Below the pieces are notes generated by a model, which saw only the letters and a list, made by a program, of their open reading frames with translations, did not search any database and was not told the DNA's origin. From JAKASV01 sp964595035 (GTDB taxonomy: Bacteria > Babelota > Babeliae > Babelales > Vermiphilaceae), in contig CAZQNW010000030.1 in NCBI GenBank assembly GCA_964595035.1, forward strand, positions 1 through 13,102: a stretch of 13,102 nucleotides of DNA. Direction: 5' to 3'. This document shows, piece by piece, positions 1 to 7,990 of this stretch; the stretch's first letter is position 1; every line of letters starts with the position of its first letter. Position numbers and translations under genes: made by a program.

Positions 1-190
1 GAATAATTATATATAATAATACAGGAATATACGCTTTAATCAAACAAACATATTTACTACAATATTAAACAACCTGTACTAATACCATTACTCTCATCTT
101 ACAATTACCATACAAACATGGTCGCTGTACACAGTATCACAATTCAATATGGTATTTTCTACAGAAAAGCCGTAACACGATTGTTAATAA

Positions 191-217
191 TGAACCTGCA
201 TGATATATGCAGGTTCA
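191..217 (-). terminator. Hairpin terminator after nupC
   Basis: A perfect 11-bp inverted repeat (arms 191-201 and 207-217, 5-nt loop) lies 10 nt past the nupC stop codon. On the minus strand it is followed by TTATTAAC, only a weak U-tract. It is therefore probably a transcription end or a 3' stabilising hairpin. The rest of 1-227 shows no gene or clear promoter. Confidence 0.65.
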
Positions 218-227
218 CATGCATATA

Positions 228-1499
228 TTACAATAAAAGTCCTGCAATCATAGCTGAAAGAAGATTTGCCAAAGTTCCACCTAGTAAAGCCAAAAGGCTT
301 AATTCGCTCAGCGTAGCTTTTTTCTCAGGAGCTAAGGCACCAATACCACCCAATTGAATACCAATCGAAGAGAAATTAGCAAATCCACACAATGCATAGG
401 TTAAAATAGCCACCGTTCTTTCAGAAAGCATCATCGAACTAATCTGGCCAAACGCTACCATTTCATTAATTGCCAACTTAGTACCCAACAATTGTCCAGC
501 AGCAAGAGCTTCAGAACCTGTAAAACCTAAAAGGTATGCAAATGGCGCACAAAGATAAGAAAAGATAACATTAAGACTTAAAAGTGGCATTTGCCAGGAA
601 CAACCAAGACAACTCAAAAAATGATTAATTAAACTTGAACCTCCAGACAAAAAGACATTCAATAACGCAATCAACGCAATAAATGAAATTAACATTGCAC
701 CGATCACCAAGGCTAATGATAAGCCATCGGATGTTCCTGATGATATTGCGTCAAACATATTTTTTGAAGTAGGTTCACAATCTACTTTAACAACACCTTT
801 AGTCTCAGGTTGCTCTGTTTCAGGGTATAAAATTTTTGATATCAACAACCCTGAAGGAATCGCCATGACCGATGCCGCAAGCAAATGCAATGCAGGTATA
901 CCCATAGCCGTATATACTACAATAACAGCGCCACTAATGGTCCCCATACCTGTGACCATCACAGTCATAATTTCTGATTTGGTAAGTCTTGGCAAATAGT
1001 TACGAATAAGAAGCGGCGCCTCTGTTTGTCCAAGAAAACTGTTAGCAATAGCAACTAAGGTTTCAGCTCCAGATGTCCCCAACAAAGGACGTAACAACCA
1101 ATTAACTCCACCAACAAATGCTTGTACAATATGAAAATGAAAAAGCAACGCCATTAAAGCGCCGAAAAATATCATGACCGGCAAAACCTTAAAGGCGAAG
1201 ATAAAGCCCCACGCACCATTAGGATTTACAAGATTACCAAATACAAACGACGTACCGGCATCAGCAAATTGATATATTTTATTAACTCCTATTGCTACAG
1301 TCTGGACTGCAGCATTGCCAAGACTTGTTTTTAGAACAATTAATGCAATGGCAACTTGTAATGACAGGGCAACGGCAATCATTTTATAGTCAATAGCTTT
1401 ACGTTTACGCGAAAACAACCAAGCAATAAGAAGGATAACCACAATCCCTATAACATTAAGATAACGGTTATATTCAACAAAATAAGATACGAGATTCAT
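228..1499 (-). CDS. nupC: Concentrative nucleoside transporter (NupC/CNT family)
   Basis: A 423-residue polytopic inner-membrane protein of the concentrative nucleoside transporter family, which couples Na+ or H+ entry to nucleoside uptake. The length is typical. Visible family motifs are GQTEAP at 157-162 (the re-entrant hairpin 1 motif that contacts the nucleoside), GMGTISGAVIV at 184-194, NEMVAFGQ at 345-352, and GFANFSSIGIQLGG at 372-385. The hydrophobic segments near the N-terminus (about 15-58) match the extra N-terminal helices of bacterial members. The ATG has a strong AAGGAG ribosome-binding site (1506-1511). A perfect TATAAT lies about 60 nt upstream and a hairpin follows the stop, so the gene is probably monocistronic. 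Specificity (pyrimidine or broad) cannot be read from the sequence. Uptake of host nucleosides would suit a bacterium with reduced nucleotide synthesis, but that is inference. Confidence 0.93.
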   Translation of the reverse strand: MNLVSYFVEYNRYLNVIGIVVILLIAWLFSRKRKAIDYKMIAVALSLQVAIALIVLKTSLGNAAVQTVAIGVNKIYQFADAGTSFVFGNLVNPNGAWGFIFAFKVLPVMIFFGALMALLFHFHIVQAFVGGVNWLLRPLLGTSGAETLVAIANSFLGQTEAPLLIRNYLPRLTKSEIMTVMVTGMGTISGAVIVVYTAMGIPALHLLAASVMAIPSGLLISKILYPETEQPETKGVVKVDCEPTSKNMFDAISSGTSDGLSLALVIGAMLISFIALIALLNVFLSGGSSLINHFLSCLGCSWQMPLLSLNVIFSYLCAPFAYLLGFTGSEALAAGQLLGTKLAINEMVAFGQISSMMLSERTVAILTYALCGFANFSSIGIQLGGIGALAPEKKATLSELSLLALLGGTLANLLSAMIAGLLL

Positions 1500-1561
1500 A
1501 AACGCGCTCCTTAAAAATGATATAACACAAAAAACCTTATGTGTTTAAGAATAAGCATCTC

Positions 1562-1567
1562 ATTATA
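1562..1567 (-). promoter_or_regulatory. -10 element (TATAAT) upstream of nupC
   Basis: A perfect TATAAT on the minus strand, about 60 nt before the nupC ATG, would start transcription near 1555. No good -35 hexamer sits at 16-18 nt spacing (the best is GTTCAA or GGTTCA), so this is a partial promoter call. The rest of 1500-1731 is AT-rich with no gene visible. Confidence 0.35.
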
Positions 1568-1721
1568 AAAAACAATAATTGAGTTGAACCTGTCTATAAG
1601 TAGTTAGCAGTAGATAAACTAATTGTTTTAAATAAAAATCTTTCGTTTTAAAAATAAAACTAGAATATTGAGAAGACCATTGTTCAATAAGATATACAAA
1701 GCAACTCAACTGGCACTTGGT

Positions 1722-1754
1722 ACAAACAAAAAACAGGCCGTTTCCCGACCTGTT
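1722..1754 (-). terminator. Intrinsic terminator of the rpmE-prfA operon
   Basis: On the minus strand, arms 1746-1754 and 1732-1740 form a 9-bp stem (one G-U pair) with a 5-nt loop, followed directly by TTTTTTGTTTG. The hairpin begins 30 nt after the prfA stop. This is a textbook Rho-independent terminator. Confidence 0.9.
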
Positions 1755-1784
1755 AAATTTTTAGTAATGTTATCAACGTGAACT

Positions 1785-2861
1785 TTACTGTATAACTAAT
1801 GGATTTTTACGCCTATCAGCACGCTCTTTTTCGCGCAACGCCTCAATAATAGGGTCCAGCTCACCATCAATAACAACATCAAGATTTTTCAACGTTAAAT
1901 TTACTTGATGATCAGTTATACGATTTTGAGGGAAATTATAAGTACGAACCTTCTCAGCCCGCTCACCTGTCCCAACCTGTTCGCGCCGTTTATCCGACAT
2001 TTCCTTATTTTGCTGCTCCATCTGAGCGGCTAAAAGTTTTGATTGTAAAACTTTCATAGCCTTTTCTCTATTTTTATGCTGTGAACGCTCGTCTTGGCAG
2101 GCTACAACAACGCCTGTCGGGATATGGGTAATACGAACAGCAGAGTCTGTTCTATTAACATGCTGTCCACCAGCACCGCCTGACCTATAGGTATCTATGC
2201 GTAAATCGCTTGGATTAATGGTAATATCAATATCATCAGCTTCAGGCAATACCGCAACAGTAGCAGTTGATGTATGAATTCTGCCTGCCCCTTCAGTAGC
2301 CGGAACACGCTGAACACGGTGCACACCTGATTCATGTTTCAGATCGCCATAAACCCCTGACCCGGAAATGTGGACAATTACCTCTTTGTAGCCACCAAGA
2401 TCAGTCGGGCTTGAATCTTCTACAGAAACTCTCCAACCTCTTTTAAGAGCATAATTCGAATACATGCGTAGCAAATCGCTTGCGAAAAGCGCAGCCTCTT
2501 GCCCGCCAGTTCCTGCTCTTATTTCAAGATACACTGACCTATCATCCAAAGGATCGGATGGAAACATAAGCTCCTCTAAAGAATTAACTGCCGTATCGCG
2601 TTGCTTCTTCAGCTCGTTAATTTCTTCTTCGTATAATTCTGCTAATTCAGGATCCGTGTTAGCTTGAGCTTGAGACACTGTCTCTTGAATTGAACGCTCA
2701 AGAGACTCAATCAGATTGTGACGATTCAGTAGCGTTGCCAGTCGCGCCAACTCCTTTTGCAATGTTCTTCTTTTAGCACGGTCTAATGCCGGATCAGCTA
2801 ATTTTACACTAAGAGCATCATGTTGCTCTTGGATTTCTTGCCATGCAATTTCTGACGCCAT
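1785..2861 (-). CDS. prfA: Peptide chain release factor 1
   Basis: RF1 recognises UAA and UAG stop codons in the ribosomal A site and triggers peptidyl-tRNA hydrolysis. The frame opens at a TTG (2870), but I chose the ATG at 2861, giving 358 residues, the usual RF1 length. In numbering from the TTG, the stop-codon-reading PxT motif is PAT at 190-192. The catalytic GGQ is at 234-236 in SGGAGGQHVN, followed by the conserved DERSQHKNREKAM and TYNFPQNRITDH segments. The N-terminal coiled-coil domain spans roughly 10-100. There is no good Shine-Dalgarno before either start. The gene begins 12 nt after the rpmE stop, so translational coupling is likely. A terminator follows. The neighbour prmC, often found with prfA, is absent here. 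Confidence 0.96.
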   Translation of the reverse strand: MASEIAWQEIQEQHDALSVKLADPALDRAKRRTLQKELARLATLLNRHNLIESLERSIQETVSQAQANTDPELAELYEEEINELKKQRDTAVNSLEELMFPSDPLDDRSVYLEIRAGTGGQEAALFASDLLRMYSNYALKRGWRVSVEDSSPTDLGGYKEVIVHISGSGVYGDLKHESGVHRVQRVPATEGAGRIHTSTATVAVLPEADDIDITINPSDLRIDTYRSGGAGGQHVNRTDSAVRITHIPTGVVVACQDERSQHKNREKAMKVLQSKLLAAQMEQQNKEMSDKRREQVGTGERAEKVRTYNFPQNRITDHQVNLTLKNLDVVIDGELDPIIEALREKERADRRKNPLVIQ

Positions 2862-2873
2862 GGTACACAACGC

Positions 2874-3149
2874 TTATTTCTTCTTCTTACCTATAGTCTT
2901 TGCGACTTTAGATGCTTCAGATTGCGCCTTAGAATCAGCGGCTCTTGCAGCACCTTTTTCATAACGTTTTTGGAATTTCTCAATACGTCCTGCCGTATCA
3001 ACAAACTTTTGAGCACCGGTAAAATATGGGTGACATTGCGAACACAACGTTACCCTGAGTTCTTCTGAAGTTGATCTTGTTCTAAACTGAGCTCCGCAAG
3101 CACAATGGGCAACAACTTCATGAAGTTCCGGATGAAGATTTTTTTTCAT
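2874..3149 (-). CDS. rpmE: 50S ribosomal protein L31 (zinc-binding type)
   Basis: L31 is a small protein of the large subunit that bridges to the 30S head. The zinc-ribbon form is recognisable from cysteines at 16, 18, 36 and 39 (CxC and CxxC, numbered from the chosen start), the CACG segment, RSTSEELRV, the SQCHPYFTG segment and QKFVDTAGRIEKF. Two adjacent ATGs exist at 3152 and 3149. I chose 3149 because it leaves 6 nt after the AAGGA ribosome-binding site (3156-3160) and aligns with the MKKxxHP start of the family. At 91 residues it exceeds the usual length of about 70 because of a Lys/Ala-rich, probably disordered tail from about residue 65. It is the first gene of an operon with prfA. 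Confidence 0.95.
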   Translation of the reverse strand: MKKNLHPELHEVVAHCACGAQFRTRSTSEELRVTLCSQCHPYFTGAQKFVDTAGRIEKFQKRYEKGAARAADSKAQSEASKVAKTIGKKKK

Positions 3150-3231
3150 CATTAATCCTTATAAACCATAAAAATATACTGTATCAAATCTATAGCCACT
3201 TGAATGATAAAAAAGTGATCTATTGTTATTA

Positions 3232-3260
3232 ATTATCTACAAAAAACGGCATATTGTAAA
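3232..3260 (-). promoter_or_regulatory. Sigma70-like promoter of rpmE-prfA
   Basis: On the minus strand, TTTACA (3255-3260) and GATAAT (3232-3237) are separated by 17 nt. Each hexamer is one base from consensus. The predicted start near 3225 gives a leader of about 75 nt before rpmE. Confidence 0.55.
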
Positions 3261-3316
3261 GCTTTACCAATACATCCTATTTGAAACCAAAGTATACCGT
3301 TGCTTCGTCTAATACA

Positions 3317-4519
3317 TTAGGCTTCACCCTTGGCAAGTTTATTATGTTGATCTCGCGCAAGAGACAATGCAGGTAATGTTGGTCCAAAACCTTCGCCAAG
3401 CAGCGATTTGTATTGCAATACAATCCCTCGCTTCTGGCATTCGCTTTCTACATGTGCCTTAACCATCTCATTAAGATGCGGTACTATGTATTTTCCCAGT
3501 AGCCCGAGAACAGCTTTCTTGCGCGCCTCATCTTGGTCTCTTGTATCACCTTTTTTTGCCTTACCTGTAGTAATAGCTCTCTTTTTATTTTCGAAAACTC
3601 TTTTTGATATACCGTATTTATTTTGGTACCAAGATTTATATTCACCGGCAAAAGAAGGAACCCTTACAGGAACTGAGAATACAACGTATCTCCCAGGAAT
3701 ACATCCAGGGAAAGAAACTTCTCGTTCTTCAAGTATATTTCTGGAAAAATGAGTACAAACTGTTATAAAATTATTGGCATGCCCATGGACAACAAAATAC
3801 GGCTTCAATTGTTCTAAATCATCAATATTAACCATGATGACATAAAGATTGCCTAAATAAGGGTGCTTCGGTTTGCCTGCAGCATCATATTCAGGGTCTA
3901 AAAGTTCAACTTCATTGCCAAGAAACTTTAGTCCGGCAGCATATTTACTGCTATGCAACACACATTCTGATGTCGATACTTGCGGATTCTTCTTTGACGT
4001 AAACCGTCTGAATATACCGGCCATTTGCCGTGTCCCCAACCTTTTATGAAACCCTGCATAAGAATTGGAATACTCTTGCTGAAATCTATGCCTTTGCTCT
4101 TGCCCTAAACTACTAACTAATTGTTTAATCCGCGCAGCAGCAGCCTCAACTGCCTGTGGTGATTCGGTCGATCCAACAGCTACTCCTGCCATATCATAGG
4201 CGGCAGAAGCATATAATGTTTTACCTGCAGCATTCTGTCTCCGTATTCTCGAACGGTCAGCTTTAGAAAATGATCCTCGAGCAAAGTGAATACCCCTAGA
4301 AAGAAATAAGCAACGACTTCCTGCTTGCACCGTAGATGCTATATGAGGTAACCCTTGATAACTATATCCATCTTCATCTTCAGAATCAGAATCATAATCA
4401 TCAACTATAGCTGCCGCAGCAGCTTCAGAAGGACCGGCAGCGGCGTTGATATATCTACCGGAAAAATCAAAAATGCCTATTAAAAGATATAAAAGAATAA
4501 AATTTTTAAAAAACTTCAT
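3317..4519 (-). CDS. Exported protein with a cholera-toxin-type ADP-ribosyltransferase signature (putative effector)
   Basis: 400 residues from the ATG at 4519. The frame runs back to a TTG at 4588, but that TTG lies in a -35 box, so it is not the start. The N-terminus MKFFKNFILLYLLIGIF is a Sec signal peptide. It is followed by an Ala run (about 33-37) and an acidic Asp/Glu/Ser segment (about 40-51). The middle resembles Enterotoxin-A-like ADP-ribosyltransferases: VSTS at 181-184, a GNLYVIMVN strand at 223-231, then EREVSFPGCIP at 265-275. The last is close to EQEVSALGGIP of cholera toxin A, with the ExE catalytic pair at E265 and E267. A candidate NAD-binding arginine lies in LFLSRG (R75), or alternatively R69. 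The segment between this Arg and STS is longer than in cholera toxin. The C-terminal 120 residues are basic and unrecognised. This is motif recognition only; activity and target are unknown. Confidence 0.55.
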   Translation of the reverse strand: MKFFKNFILLYLLIGIFDFSGRYINAAAGPSEAAAAAIVDDYDSDSEDEDGYSYQGLPHIASTVQAGSRCLFLSRGIHFARGSFSKADRSRIRRQNAAGKTLYASAAYDMAGVAVGSTESPQAVEAAAARIKQLVSSLGQEQRHRFQQEYSNSYAGFHKRLGTRQMAGIFRRFTSKKNPQVSTSECVLHSSKYAAGLKFLGNEVELLDPEYDAAGKPKHPYLGNLYVIMVNIDDLEQLKPYFVVHGHANNFITVCTHFSRNILEEREVSFPGCIPGRYVVFSVPVRVPSFAGEYKSWYQNKYGISKRVFENKKRAITTGKAKKGDTRDQDEARKKAVLGLLGKYIVPHLNEMVKAHVESECQKRGIVLQYKSLLGEGFGPTLPALSLARDQHNKLAKGEA

Positions 4520-4560
4520 AATAAAACTTTCTATAAAAATTATAGTTAACTGTGTACATA

Positions 4561-4588
4561 AGATTATCTGTATTTTCTTATTTGTCAA
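4561..4588 (-). promoter_or_regulatory. Promoter of the ART-like gene
   Basis: A perfect TTGACA (4583-4588) and TAATCT (4561-4566) are 16 nt apart on the minus strand. The predicted leader is about 35 nt. The -35 box begins four bases after the U-tract of the preceding terminator, so the two genes are transcriptionally separated in very little space. Confidence 0.5.
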
Positions 4589-4591
4589 TAT

Positions 4592-4643
4592 AAAAAAAGA
4601 CCAATTAACTCTATTGTATAAATTTTATACTGCTAATGGTCTT
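4592..4643 (-). terminator. Intrinsic terminator overlapping the WD40 gene 3' end
   Basis: Arms 4634-4643 and 4597-4607 pair as AGACCATTA with TAATTGGTCT (one bulged base), followed on the minus strand by seven T. A second, nested palindrome, GTATAA/TTATAC, lies in the loop region (4616-4630). The stop codon of the WD40 gene (4625-4627) is inside the hairpin. Confidence 0.75.
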
Positions 4644-6397
4644 ACTGAAACAAGAGGGACATCACATACCTGGTTAACATGTTCAACATAATGGCTAAGT
4701 TTCAGAAAAACCCCATTTTCCCTTAGAGAATTAATGAGAGCAGTCCGTGCACCATCATTATCCACATTAAATGATGCGTCACTTTGTTTGATTTTTTTCC
4801 AAAAAGACTCGTTCGTTAACGACGGCACTAATTCGGACAAGAAAAACTCTGATTGTTCAGTTAAATGATGAATATACCAAGTATAACGCGCAGCATCAGT
4901 TAAAACTGTCAAATTGCAAGAACCTTGGCATCTTTGAGACTCATCTTGAAACCTCCAAACAGCACCTTGTCTCTCAGGATTAACGCCCTGTACTAATAAT
5001 CTTTCCTGTTTTTCAAGGAAAACACTCCTTATTGCTACATTTAAAGAATATAATACAACATTAATAGCAGAAACTATGCAAGGACATATATCAGCAGAAG
5101 AAGCAATTAACCTTGCCATATGCCATTGTATAGGTGGTCGCGCACATGCACTCGTCGGCACACTTTTTAATTTCGCTTTATACAGAATACATAGAGCTCC
5201 AGTAGACAAGGAACGTGTTACAAGAATCTTTTTTACGTCTCTTAAAGGATATTTTAGTTGATATATTGCACTCGTAGAATCTTTTTTCTGTACAATAAGA
5301 AAATTTTCTTTATTACCATTCCGATCCCTGGGAACTAATCGCATCTTTGATGTGCTGACCCCTAATCCTACGTGACATACGCCTATAACATATCCACAAC
5401 AATCCATAATTGACACATAACCAAAATCGTCAGACATAAGATCACTCATAAGAAAGAGCTCTCTAACAGGACGCTTAGGCACCGTGTATACATATAAAAA
5501 ACGATTAACTATTGCTACGATTGTATCATTACATAGTACAGCGCCCTCAACACATGGACTAACAGCAGAGTCCATATAGCAATAATGTTCAATCTCCAAG
5601 CCTAACGGTTCATCCCAAACATACATATCTCCAGCACTACACAACGCAACTACTGTTTTATTATCATCATGTATGGCAATAGAACGAACAGGTGATGAAG
5701 TCGCTAGAATTTTAAAATTATTTTGAATTCGACTGTAAAGAATCACTGCATCTGATGTACCAACACAAAGAAGATTATTATTTAAAGATAAAGATGTGAT
5801 CATTTCCGTAATAGGCAAAGCAAATAATTTTACATCTAAGGTCATACAATCCAATATATATAACTTACCATCTTGGCACCCAATTAATACCAGTTGCCCA
5901 CTATTATCTACAGCCAAAGTTGTAACTTCTGAGCCAACGTTTAATTGCGAAGAAAACAAACCATTAATATGCCAAAGAGATATCGATTTATCAGATGATC
6001 CAACTACAAAAAAGTTATGCGCCGCAACAATCGAGGAAATTTTCCCTGAGTGACAATGCGCAAGCTCCTGCTTGTGCCCGGAAATTTCCATCACCAGAAC
6101 CCCATCTGCATAACCAACAACAGTCCCTTCAAGCAAAGAACATAAAGCAGTTACACTATCTTTGTACCCATAATGCAAAGAACGCTTGTGCGCCATATCA
6201 AGCGACACATAACAGACATTGCCATGCGACAACCCAATCAATATCGTTGAACTTCGAGAGTCAAAATGTAAGGCAGTAATTGGTTGCGCAAAATGGAAAC
6301 ACCCATAGATATTGCTAGGGCCCATGGTAATAAAAAACATAAACATGCTTTTTAAGAGCAATATTTTTGCATATTGGGAACATTTTGTTATCAACAA
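4625..6397 (-). CDS. Exported WD40-type beta-propeller protein with an unknown C-terminal region
   Basis: 590 residues if translation starts at the TTG at 6397. There is no in-frame ATG or GTG upstream. The first ATG (6346) would leave a hydrophobic leader without positive charges, so the TTG fits a signal peptide better: lysines at 5, 11 and 16, then LLLKSMFMFFITM. IYGC at 30-33 is a poor lipobox. Residues about 38-308 contain six to seven degenerate WD40 blades, for example ITALHF...ILIGLSHG, ISSIVA...VVGSSDKSISLWHI, VTTLAV...LIGCQDGKLYIL and VRSIAI...VALCSAGDMYVWD, consistent with one propeller acting as a protein-binding platform. Residues about 310-590 match no family I recognise. No Shine-Dalgarno is visible. 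The start lies 26 nt after the stop of the upstream small-protein gene, suggesting translational coupling. Its function and partner are unknown. Confidence 0.7.
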   Translation of the reverse strand: MLITKCSQYAKILLLKSMFMFFITMGPSNIYGCFHFAQPITALHFDSRSSTILIGLSHGNVCYVSLDMAHKRSLHYGYKDSVTALCSLLEGTVVGYADGVLVMEISGHKQELAHCHSGKISSIVAAHNFFVVGSSDKSISLWHINGLFSSQLNVGSEVTTLAVDNSGQLVLIGCQDGKLYILDCMTLDVKLFALPITEMITSLSLNNNLLCVGTSDAVILYSRIQNNFKILATSSPVRSIAIHDDNKTVVALCSAGDMYVWDEPLGLEIEHYCYMDSAVSPCVEGAVLCNDTIVAIVNRFLYVYTVPKRPVRELFLMSDLMSDDFGYVSIMDCCGYVIGVCHVGLGVSTSKMRLVPRDRNGNKENFLIVQKKDSTSAIYQLKYPLRDVKKILVTRSLSTGALCILYKAKLKSVPTSACARPPIQWHMARLIASSADICPCIVSAINVVLYSLNVAIRSVFLEKQERLLVQGVNPERQGAVWRFQDESQRCQGSCNLTVLTDAARYTWYIHHLTEQSEFFLSELVPSLTNESFWKKIKQSDASFNVDNDGARTALINSLRENGVFLKLSHYVEHVNQVCDVPLVSVRPLAV

Positions 6398-6423
6398 TGA
6401 TATACTCGCATAGTAACGATTAC

Positions 6424-6843
6424 TTAATGCATGCCTATACGCTCTAAGGATATCGCCATCGACCTTTCACGTAGCATCGAGAAAATACTTTTATCTACAG
6501 GCAAACTAATCCAATCTATACCTGCTATTGTTCTAAAACAGCGCGAACACACAATAGCTCCTTCAGATGTACCAGCTATATCTTTTCGTGCAACAAGCCA
6601 ATCGTCAGAAGATAATTGCGTACAATAATACTCATGACCATCTTCAATAAAATGACTTACATGCTCTATGTTTTTCTTGCGAATACATCCATGACTTTCC
6701 AGATCCTTAGCAATACGGCAAGATGGCTTCATTGCCATTGCTTGCGCAATGTAGCGAAAAGCAAACCCCATATCAGCCATACTCACTATACTGGTATTGA
6801 CCAAGAACAATGCCGCTCCAACTAAGAAATGCATCTTATTCAT
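6424..6843 (-). CDS. Small exported cysteine-containing protein, function unknown
   Basis: 139 residues from the ATG at 6843, chosen because AAAGGA (6848-6853) precedes it by 4 nt; a longer frame to 6870 lacks a ribosome-binding site. The N-terminus MNKMHFLVGAALFLV is a Sec signal peptide, with cleavage probably after about residue 23. The mature part has five cysteines: C42, C53, C74 and a CSRC pair at 99-102. This could be disulfide-bonded or a small metal site. I recognise no family. It is the upstream gene of a likely two-gene operon with the WD40 protein, which hints that the two exported proteins work together, though only the position supports that. Confidence 0.6.
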   Translation of the reverse strand: MNKMHFLVGAALFLVNTSIVSMADMGFAFRYIAQAMAMKPSCRIAKDLESHGCIRKKNIEHVSHFIEDGHEYYCTQLSSDDWLVARKDIAGTSEGAIVCSRCFRTIAGIDWISLPVDKSIFSMLRERSMAISLERIGMH

Positions 6844-6876
6844 AAAATCCTTTACAAAAAACATAATCAATTAGAT

Positions 6877-6905
6877 ATAGTATCAGTGTAACTGTTTTTT
6901 ATAAA
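6877..6905 (-). promoter_or_regulatory. Weak candidate promoter for the small-protein/WD40 pair
   Basis: TTTATA (6900-6905) and TACTAT (6877-6882) are 17 nt apart on the minus strand, each matching consensus at four of six bases. The position, about 30 nt before the ATG, is sensible. In the divergent gap 6844-7162 I find no other gene. A TATATT at 7113-7118 may serve the plus-strand gene but lacks a -35 partner. Confidence 0.28.
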
Positions 6906-7162
6906 GTTAAAACTCCCAAATAACACACATTAGATACATATCGGATAGATAGGTATGATTGTCATGAACACGCTCATAATGGCTTGTTTGAATGGAAAAC
7001 ATAGACAACAATATGCGTATGAATTCGTCTAGTATTCCAACTTACTGTTCTATTATTTCATGATAGTTCTATGTATCAAATGCACGTTAAATACATAATG
7101 CAACAGATAGGCTATATTAAAAGGTACTGTGAAAGTATTATTATTTTTATAAAGAAGAAGCC

Positions 7163-7987
7163 ATGAAGCACAAAATAGTATATCGGCATATATCAGGTAC
7201 CTCAGCACTAATATCTGCGTTATTTATGAGCATATTACTGTACAGTGAGCAGACTCAGCATACATCTCCTGACATCCACCACCCGGGACCAGACAATGCT
7301 AACTTTACTGCAAGTCCTTTCACACTCCCTAAAGGACGCTGTTACGTAGAAACATTTCCATTATGGACACAAATAACAGAATGCCCTATAGGGAAAACAT
7401 ATCATTGTTCTTATCTGATCCGTGTTGGCTTAACCGACTATATAGAGCTACGACTTTTGGGTAATGGATTAACTCACATAGAAAACAACTCTTCACATGC
7501 AACCACCGGGTTTAGTCCATTTAATGCCGGTTTTAAAATTCACCTATGGGGCAAACAGGAGATGCATTGGATACCAAGCGTCGGGCTTGAAGCATATATT
7601 GTAACTCCATTAGCATCTAAAGATTTAAAAGAAGGAACTCAATTCGCATGCACAAGCATGTTCGACCTGAGATGCTCAGATGGACTCTTATTAGAATGGA
7701 ATATTGGCGTCTACACCCAATCAGTACAGCCATGTAAAAACAAGCGGGATCTCTATTTTCTTCTTGAATGGTCGCTCCAACAAGATATTACGCATTCGCT
7801 AAGCCTATTTTTTGAAGGTGCGTACAGAAGTGCGCTTTATCCGAAAATAACGGAGATGCTTTTACTCGGAGCAGGGTTTATAAGCTACATTACAGACACT
7901 GTCGCAATTTTTGGAAGCTACAACTGGTCTGCATTACACAAAACACAGGGAGAACTTGCGAATTTCGGATTTGCACTGGCATTTTAG
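7163..7987 (+). CDS. Predicted outer-membrane beta-barrel protein (MetA-pathway/transporter-like family)
   Basis: 274 residues. An N-terminal hydrophobic segment (about 13-27) after basic residues looks like a signal peptide. The rest alternates polar and hydrophobic residues in short strands. Phrases typical of the 'putative MetA-pathway of phenol degradation' outer-membrane family appear: LPKGRCYVE at 55-63, RVGLTDYIELRL at 87-98, and a GFSPFNAGFKIHLW strand at 116-129. The chain ends in FALAF, and a C-terminal phenylalanine is the usual recognition signal for barrel assembly by the BAM complex. Despite the family name, a role in phenol degradation is not implied; members are generally annotated as transporters or porins of unknown substrate. 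The ribosome-binding site is weak (AAAGAAG at 7151-7157). The stop is 3 nt from the convergent flavin-reductase-like gene. Confidence 0.7.
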   Translation: MKHKIVYRHISGTSALISALFMSILLYSEQTQHTSPDIHHPGPDNANFTASPFTLPKGRCYVETFPLWTQITECPIGKTYHCSYLIRVGLTDYIELRLLGNGLTHIENNSSHATTGFSPFNAGFKIHLWGKQEMHWIPSVGLEAYIVTPLASKDLKEGTQFACTSMFDLRCSDGLLLEWNIGVYTQSVQPCKNKRDLYFLLEWSLQQDITHSLSLFFEGAYRSALYPKITEMLLLGAGFISYITDTVAIFGSYNWSALHKTQGELANFGFALAF

Positions 7988-7990
7988 AGA

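Noticed and set aside
26..37. 12-base match AATATACGCTTT also present at 9477-9488
   Set aside because: Matches of this length are expected by chance in 13 kb of AT-rich DNA, and the flanks do not match.
3158..3187. TTGATA-N18-TATAAG promoter immediately before rpmE
   Set aside because: The start would fall at the ATG and lose the ribosome-binding site; the promoter at 3232-3260 fits better.
4520..4588. N-terminal extension of the ART-like protein to a TTG at 4588
   Set aside because: That TTG is part of a perfect -35 box, there is no ribosome-binding site, and the ATG at 4519 starts a normal signal peptide.
4625..6397. VSTS in the WD40 protein as a second ADP-ribosyltransferase site
   Set aside because: There is no following ExE motif or ART-like strand; the four-residue match is coincidental.
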